Shown in pieces: positions 13,399-16,977 of a stretch of 16,977 nt of DNA (position 1 is its first letter; each line of letters starts with the position of its first letter). Source of the DNA: Clostridium_T sp040217795 (GTDB lineage Bacteria > Bacillota > Clostridia > Clostridiales > Clostridiaceae); contig JBEHWK010000073.1 in assembly GCA_040217795.1 (NCBI GenBank), positions 1 through 16,977 on the forward strand. Reading direction: 5' to 3'. The position numbers and the translations under genes are program-made. The notes under the pieces are model-generated. The model was not told the origin of the DNA. It saw only the letters and a list, made by a program, of their open reading frames with translations, and did not search any database.

Positions 13399-13646
13399 TG
13401 ATGATTTTCTGCAAGAGTAAAAAAAGTGGAAGAAGGACACTTCAAAACATACTACCGTATATTGAGAAGAAGCTTTTCATGAAAGTAAGGAGATACATCC
13501 GAGGGTGGATAAGCTACTTCAATATTGTGGATATGAAAGCACTTCTATAACAAACGGATGAATGGATGAGAAGAAGAATCCGAATGGGCTACAGGAAACA
13601 ATGGAAAAGAGTCAGTACAAGATTTAATTTCCATATCAACCTTTAA
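13399..13646 (+). pseudogene. Broken group II intron reverse transcriptase/maturase fragment
   Basis: Directly after the intron 3' end, TTTGATGATTTT resembles the Asp-Asp of the RT YADD motif but is out of frame with what follows. From 13410 one frame reads CKSKKSGRRTLQNILPYIEK, then KLFMKV. It jumps straight to the maturase (X) domain RRYIRGWISYF and NIVDMKALL, an in-frame TAA (13548-13550), then QTDEWMRRRIRM and KQWKRVSTRF. Compared with intact clostridial proteins it lacks everything before the YADD region and roughly 60 residues between KLFMKV and RRYIRGW. It cannot make a functional protein. Confidence 0.85.
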
Positions 13647-13707
13647 TATATATTTTCTTCACTGACATCAATACATAAAAAGCATTGAATTTTAAGAATG
13701 GCACGTT

Positions 13708-13925
13708 TTAATACTTTTTGCCAAAACCAATAATAGCAAGAACTAACCCTGACAGCGATATTAAATACTCAAAGCCGCCAATATTAGAGTCAGGGTCAAC
13801 TGCAATTATTCCTCCAAACAAAGTAATAGTTATGCCAGAAGCAATTACTTTAAAACTGAGGTACCCTTTCTTAAAGCTGCAACAATTTGAGTTGTTAATA
13901 AACCTAATATAACAAATAATATTAA
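13708..13925 (-). pseudogene. Frameshifted small membrane protein remnant
   Basis: Read on the - strand, one frame gives LILFVILGLLTTQIVAALRK up to about 13855. A neighbouring frame continues with FKVIASGITITLFGG, then a VDPDSNIGGFEYL loop, SLSGLVLAIIGFGKKY and a stop at 13708-13710. Joined across one frameshift near TTTTAAAG, they form a plausible protein with two or three hydrophobic segments separated by an acidic loop. No start codon with a ribosome site is seen. The family is not recognised; it may also be a chance hydrophobic frame. Confidence 0.45.
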
Positions 13926-13926
13926 T

Positions 13927-14382
13927 TATGAAGGATAAAGGGTGTCAAAGATGACAGATATATTTAAAGAGATCAAGGTAAGGAATTTATATACCCAAGT
14001 CTCAATTTCAGTGGAATACGGAAAAAAGTGCAGGTTTTATAACAGGAGAACCCCGACTGCAGGTTAATGAAAATTATAAAGAAATCAACGCAGAGTCACA
14101 AGAAGAAAATAAAGATTGTGTACAGCTCCTATTTTCTGCATTTTAGTTTTCTATAAACATGGATTTGGGACAAAGCCTGTTGATGCATTGTAACTGATTG
14201 ATAGAAAGCTATAATATAATGATTATTTATATGTACATCATTGAAATGATAAACTGTTGAAAATAAGTGGATTTTAGCTGAAAAACAGCAGGTTGGACAC
14301 TTCCCCAAAAATGGCTGGAAGTTCACCCTAATTATACATAGAAGCATTGAAAAGCTCCCATTTTTTTCAGCCGCTTCAAACT
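13927..14382. other. Decayed intergenic DNA with scraps of coding-like frames
   Basis: A short + frame starts at ATG 13951 (MTDIFKEIKVRNLYTQ, 38 aa). Another + frame (about 13984-14146) reads WNTEKSAGFITGEPRLQV and ends VQLLFSAF. They may be parts of one frameshifted gene, but I cannot name it. Around 14297-14326 there is an imperfect inverted repeat with ACTTCC and GGAAGT arms, possibly an old insertion-sequence end. No intact gene is supported. Confidence 0.3.
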
Positions 14383-14423
14383 AATTTGCACCGGACAATT
14401 TGTTCGGTGCAAATTCTTTTTAA
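14383..14423. terminator. Large hairpin with T-run upstream of the TetR gene
   Basis: AATTTGCACCG (14383-14393) is perfectly repeated inverted at 14405-14415, and the pairing continues inward as G-U, A-T, C-G, A-T, A-T, giving about 16 bp in 33 nt, followed by CTTTTTAAT. It looks like a terminator. Because of its near-perfect symmetry it could alternatively be a TetR-type operator about 75 nt upstream of the TetR promoter's -10 box. Confidence 0.6.
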
Positions 14424-14464
14424 TGATTATATTTTGAATATAAAAATAAATGATAAAAAACATC

Positions 14465-14518
14465 TTGTTTAAAATGGTCAATGGATGTATCTTGATTACA
14501 AGAACTGTTGACCATTTT
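14465..14518 (+). promoter_or_regulatory. Predicted TetR promoter embedded in an 11-bp inverted repeat
   Basis: The -35 box TTGTTT (14465-14470), a 17-nt spacer and TATCTT (14488-14493) form a plausible promoter. The perfect repeat AAAATGGTCAA (14471-14481) / TTGACCATTTT (14508-14518) spans the spacer and start region, with an inner CTTG-ATTA-CAAG (14491-14502). This placement suits an autorepression operator for the TetR protein. Confidence 0.5.
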
Positions 14519-14543
14519 GGTTAATAAGGCTGGAGGGATCAAT

Positions 14544-15197
14544 TTGAACAGCAAATTTTATAATTTACCATTGGACAGGCAAAAACAAATCATTAACGGC
14601 GCATTGAAAGTTTTTTCTGATTCCAGCTACCGTCAGGCATCGACTATTGATATTGCCAGGGAAGCAGGTATATCCAAAGGGCTTTTATTTTATTACTTTA
14701 AAAACAAGAAGGAACTATATCTTTACCTGTATGAATATTGTGTAAATATGACAGTTGAGGAACTTGAGAAAAACAGAGTACCGGAGGAAAGGGATTTTTT
14801 TGAGATGCTGCTGCATTCTCAAGGTTCAAAGTGCAGATTGATGAAGGAACACAGATGCATATATGATTTTATTGTGAGAGTATATCAGGAAAGCGATAAA
14901 GAAATTACAGAAGAAATAGCAAAATATACAGGGCCTTTGATTGAGGATAATTTTAAATATTTCCTTGAAAGAGTGGACAAACGTAAGTTTAAAGAAGGTG
15001 TGGATGTGGAACTTCTTTTGCAATCCTTGAATTGGTGTGCTGATGGATTTATGAGGAGTGCCCTGAATAGCAATAAAAGTATAGATGAAATAGACAAGGA
15101 GTTTAGAAAAATATTAAAGCTATACAAGCAAAACTTTTACAAGGAGAACATAAAATGTATTACAGTGAATATGGAAACAGAGAAAATAATACAATAG
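14544..15197 (+). CDS. TetR/AcrR-family transcriptional regulator
   Basis: One-component DNA-binding regulator of 217 aa. Start TTG 14544 is supported by GGAGGG ending 6 nt upstream; an in-frame TTG at 14508 lies inside the palindrome and has no site. The N-terminal HTH spans about residues 12-58 (IINGALKVF, then ASTIDIAREAGISKGLLFYYFKNKKELY), a textbook TetR recognition helix. The C-terminal half is a variable ligand domain containing CADGFMRSAL. Its 3' end overlaps the hydrolase gene by 43 nt, so the pair is co-transcribed, and the regulator probably controls both. The ligand is unknown. Confidence 0.92.
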   Translation: MNSKFYNLPLDRQKQIINGALKVFSDSSYRQASTIDIAREAGISKGLLFYYFKNKKELYLYLYEYCVNMTVEELEKNRVPEERDFFEMLLHSQGSKCRLMKEHRCIYDFIVRVYQESDKEITEEIAKYTGPLIEDNFKYFLERVDKRKFKEGVDVELLLQSLNWCADGFMRSALNSNKSIDEIDKEFRKILKLYKQNFYKENIKCITVNMETEKIIQ

Positions 15198-15910
15198 TGT
15201 TTTTGCATGGTGCAGCAGCAACAGATACCTTTTGTAATCAATATTGTTTTCAAAATAAATATCATCTGGTTGTGCCGCACCTTTATGGATCTGGTAAAGA
15301 AGTGAATGAAACCTATGAGCCTCAAAAAACAATCCTGGCCATAGGTGAAATTGTTCAGGGTTTGGGAAAAAACAAGGTAACACTCATGGGGCATTCATTG
15401 GGAGGAGAACTGGCCGTGGCCATGGTAACCCAATATGAGCATTTGTTTGATAAAGCTGTATTTTTAAGTGCATATGTCTGTGCCACTGAAAAGTCAATTA
15501 AATTTTACGAAAAAATGGCAAAGTATTCATGCCATATGCTGAAACTCAGCTGGCTCATCAGGCTGCAGGCAAAGTATTGGCATTATACAAAGGAGCAGGC
15601 AGATTTCATGGCTGAATATGCAAGTAAAATAACCCCGGAACAATATGTCGCCTGGTTTAGGTACAGGATTTTTCTGGACGAACTTACAGACTATTCAAAG
15701 GTCAAAATTCCCATGCTTGCAATCTGCGGCAAAAAGGAAACGAAAGAGATGAGAAATTCAATATCTGAACTTGGAAGGAGAAATCCAAACTGTAAAACAA
15801 TTTTTCTGGAAAAAGCAAATCATGATTTTCCATTGAGACAGGCATACCGCTTGAATCCAATATTGCTTGATTTTATTGAAAGTCAGGCAGAGTCAGATGG
15901 ATATAACTAA
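15155..15910 (+). CDS. Alpha/beta-hydrolase fold protein
   Basis: Cytoplasmic hydrolase of 251 aa. The HGAAATD loop is the oxyanion-hole region. The nucleophile elbow is MGHSLGGE with Ser81, and the catalytic His is His223 in KANHDFPLR. At the usual acid position (ICGxxD) it has CGKKE, so Glu may replace Asp or the acid may lie elsewhere. AAGGAG 8 nt upstream fixes the ATG inside the TetR gene, in another frame (43-nt overlap). No signal peptide is seen. The substrate (ester, lactone or a compound sensed by the TetR protein) is unknown. Confidence 0.88.
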   Translation: MYYSEYGNRENNTIVFLHGAAATDTFCNQYCFQNKYHLVVPHLYGSGKEVNETYEPQKTILAIGEIVQGLGKNKVTLMGHSLGGELAVAMVTQYEHLFDKAVFLSAYVCATEKSIKFYEKMAKYSCHMLKLSWLIRLQAKYWHYTKEQADFMAEYASKITPEQYVAWFRYRIFLDELTDYSKVKIPMLAICGKKETKEMRNSISELGRRNPNCKTIFLEKANHDFPLRQAYRLNPILLDFIESQAESDGYN

Positions 15911-16099
15911 AGGAAAGGGAAGATTCGATATTTTTAAATTAACCTGTTTACTCAATACAAGGATAGAAAGATTAATATGCCCAAATTTGAAGTTTTACCC
16001 TTGAGGAAAATAGTGGTACCATCAAAGTATAGTAATAGGGAATAAGTGCTGGTGTAGTAAAATAGAAACTCAAACAATTATGTAAAGGGGGGAATATCT

Positions 16100-16300
16100 A
16101 TGAAAAAAGTATCTTCAAGCTTTAAAAATTTCGTTAAATATGTTTATAAATATGTTCCATTCATAGGCGGATACTCAATTAAAGATGCGGATGAATTGAT
16201 GAAAGACCCTGATAATTACAATTACAGAGGTAATTCATGGTTTAAAAAGATGGATGATAAATTGTTTAATTCTCATAATAAGTCTTCCAGAAAACATTAA
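16100..16300 (+). CDS. Small basic hypothetical protein, 66 aa
   Basis: A very strong ribosome site (AAAGGGGGG) lies 7 nt before the ATG, and a clean terminator follows the stop, so this is probably a real single-gene unit. The protein is lysine- and tyrosine-rich (KNFVKYVYKYVPFIGGYSIKD) with an acidic middle (DADELMKDPDNYNY) and a basic tail (HNKSSRKH). No membrane segment or signal peptide is obvious. An upstream TATAGTAAT (16028-16036) could be a -10 box, but no well-spaced -35 box is visible. I do not recognise the family. Confidence 0.7.
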   Translation: MKKVSSSFKNFVKYVYKYVPFIGGYSIKDADELMKDPDNYNYRGNSWFKKMDDKLFNSHNKSSRKH

Positions 16301-16308
16301 TCATAAAC

Positions 16309-16342
16309 CAGCAGATGTAAATAATGCGTCTGCTGTTTTTTT
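16309..16342 (+). terminator. Terminator after the 66-aa gene
   Basis: CAGCAGA (16309-16315) and TCTGCTG (16329-16335) form a 7-bp stem followed by seven T residues. Its T-run is also the outer part of the left arm of the large palindrome that follows. Confidence 0.85.
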
Positions 16343-16536
16343 ATTCTTTAGGAAATTATATTTTTTGAAATCTGTGGATAACTTAAAGGACATGAGATTA
16401 TACGAAGTCTATATAGAAAGCAAAAATTCTCTACATTCTGCTGTCGCGGCTCTCGGCTCTATTTCCCAAGAGCCGCTCCGCACAATGTAAGAACATTAAT
16501 GCTTTCTATATAGATGCAATCCTAAAGAATAAAAAA
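16337..16536. repeat. 200-bp nested palindromic element
   Basis: Successive inverted arms fold the whole stretch into one long interrupted hairpin. The arms are a 17-bp outer pair (16337-16353 with 16520-16536, TTCTTTAGGA core), a 14-bp pair TCTATATAGAAAGC (16408-16421 with 16501-16514), TACATT/AATGTA (16432-16437 with 16484-16489), and a GC-rich apical stem GCGGCTCT/AGAGCCGC (16446-16453 with 16469-16476). No protein is encoded. It may be a MITE-like mobile element or a structured RNA. Confidence 0.7.
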
Positions 16537-16545
16537 GAGAATTTG

Positions 16546-16591
16546 TCGCCTGCCAGATTTTCCTCACATACGTTCGGAAAGGCAGATGCGA
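16546..16591. repeat. Imperfect hairpin between the large palindromes
   Basis: TCGC-c-TGCC (16546-16554) pairs with GGCA-gat-GCGA (16581-16591), and an inner TTTCC pairs with GGAAA (16576-16580). It lies directly before the bidirectional terminator and may belong to the same structured RNA. Confidence 0.5.
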
Positions 16592-16592
16592 G

Positions 16593-16632
16593 AAAAAAAT
16601 CGACGGCGCATAGTCGCCTTGGCGATTTTTTT
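16593..16632. terminator. Bidirectional terminator-like hairpin
   Basis: AAAAAAATCG (16593-16602) and CGATTTTTTT (16623-16632) are perfect complements that enclose an inner GGCG/CGCC stem. The A-run and T-run give a terminator in either orientation. Confidence 0.7.
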
Positions 16633-16735
16633 ATAGGGAACCATTACGAAAACTTAACTTATACATGTTGATTTCTTCCGGAGTTAAAAGAAGAATCGGC
16701 ATGTATAAGTTAATAGTTGAAGTTGGTTCCCTATA
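16632..16735. repeat. 104-bp palindrome with TATAGGGAACC ends
   Basis: The terminal arms TATAGGGAACC (16632-16642) and GGTTCCCTATA (16725-16735) are perfect. Then comes a symmetric 11 x 11-nt internal loop, a perfect 14-bp stem TTAACTTATACATG (16654-16667) with CATGTATAAGTTAA (16700-16713), and an apical GATTTCTTC/GAAGAATC stem with one bulge. Non-coding; it resembles a MITE or a paired-end remnant of an insertion sequence. Confidence 0.7.
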
Positions 16736-16854
16736 GATCTTGGAAGCTTCCATTAGTGTAAATATTAATTGTATTTATTTATATTAAATACCTGGAACTT
16801 AATACTTTTAATAAAATATACTAAAAGCCAGGGGTCCATTATCCCCAACTCCTT

Positions 16855-16977
16855 GTGAACTATCCACCACTTAAGAAGTGTGGGCTTCCTGTTTCCACGA
16901 GTTCGTAACCTACACTCTCCACAGGCGTAACTTCGGGAAGTCCCTTCCCTAGATGCCGACAACATCGGTATCTTTTG
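16855..16977 (-). mobile_element. Right end of an IS200/IS605-type element (truncated by window edge)
   Basis: On the - strand the sequence ends in GTTCAC (16855-16860 complement), a common IS605-group right-end motif. It contains the subterminal hairpin CACTT-AAG-AAGTG (16868-16880) and two upstream hairpins, GGGAA/TTCCC (16935-16949) and CCGA/TCGG (16956-16968). Such structured DNA/RNA at the 3' end of tnpB corresponds to the element end and the omega RNA scaffold of TnpB systems. The rest of the element would lie beyond the right edge. Confidence 0.65.
16860..16976 (-). CDS. tnpB: C-terminal tail of an IS605-family TnpB (partial)
   Basis: One - strand frame reads GKGLPEVTPVESVGYELVETG, then SPHFLSGG, and stops at 16860, within the right end as expected. 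GLPEVTPVE and ELVETGSP are familiar tails of IS605 OrfB/TnpB proteins. A second frame through the same DNA reads REGTSRSYACGECR and RGNRKPTLL, also a familiar TnpB tail, and runs on past the element end to about 16765. Only the tail is inside the window, so I cannot tell which frame is used or whether the gene is intact. Confidence 0.55.
   Translation of the reverse strand, partial: KRYRCCRHLGKGLPEVTPVESVGYELVETGSPHFLSGG

Noticed and set aside
14297..14326. ACTTCC/GGAAGT imperfect repeat as an insertion-sequence end
   Set aside because: Arms are short and imperfect, and no transposase or second end was found.
14129..14347. 72-aa frame on the - strand
   Set aside because: No ribosome site, composition unlike neighbours (Cys/His/Phe-rich) and no recognisable family.
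16254..16490. 78-aa + frame overlapping the 66-aa gene
   Set aside because: It runs through the terminator and the arms of the large palindrome, so it is a by-product of the repeat.
1..16977. CRISPR array
   Set aside because: No regularly spaced direct repeats were seen; the only repeated block is the three-copy promoter module, thousands of bases apart.

Overview
The window is AT-rich with strong purine-rich (GGAGG-like) ribosome sites, TTG/GTG starts, Gram-positive intrinsic terminators, oxygen-sensitive glycyl-radical chemistry and clostridial-type group II intron and IS605 debris. Together these suggest an anaerobic low-GC Firmicute, most likely in the Clostridia. All intact genes are on the + strand. 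Positions 1-190 hold the apparent tail of an upstream gene and its terminator. Positions 286-13145 hold a catabolic regulon in three transcription units, each behind a near-identical promoter module. That module has a CCACA-ATAA-TGTGG palindrome, then exactly 23 nt to a TTGGAT/TTGGTT -35 box, then 17 nt to a TATTAT -10 box. Unit A encodes PTS EIIB and EIIC. Unit B encodes a PRD-type PTS-controlled regulator, PTS EIIA, an RmlD-like SDR, an AlsE/RPE-like epimerase, a glycyl radical enzyme (GRE), its radical SAM activase and a GltD-like Fe-S flavoprotein. Unit C encodes a Gfo/Idh/MocA dehydrogenase, a UPF0303 protein and a fructose-6-phosphate aldolase (FSA). Units A, B and C each end in a hairpin terminator. 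The combination of a fructose-like PTS, a PflD/YbiW-like GRE, its activase and FSA matches the E. coli frw-pflDC-fsaB locus. As I recall the literature, that locus works in 'anhydroglycolysis': ring opening of 1,5-anhydrohexitol-6-phosphate to 1-deoxyfructose-6-phosphate, then aldol cleavage to glyceraldehyde-3-phosphate and hydroxyacetone. This cluster adds genes that could widen or feed the pathway: a dehydrogenase of the superfamily that contains 1,5-anhydrofructose reductase, an epimerase, an SDR and a possible electron donor for the activase. The substrate assignment is inference. Positions 13146-14470 are a gene graveyard: a group II intron domain V/VI remnant directly followed by a broken intron reverse-transcriptase fragment, then a frameshifted small membrane protein on the - strand. 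Positions 14465-15910 hold a TetR regulator and an overlapping alpha/beta hydrolase behind a palindrome-rich promoter. Positions 16100-16300 hold a 66-aa orphan gene with a terminator. Positions 16337-16735 are two large nested palindromes separated by two smaller hairpins, one of them a bidirectional terminator; none of it codes. The right edge (16855-16977) is the right end of an IS605-type element carrying the tnpB tail on the - strand.
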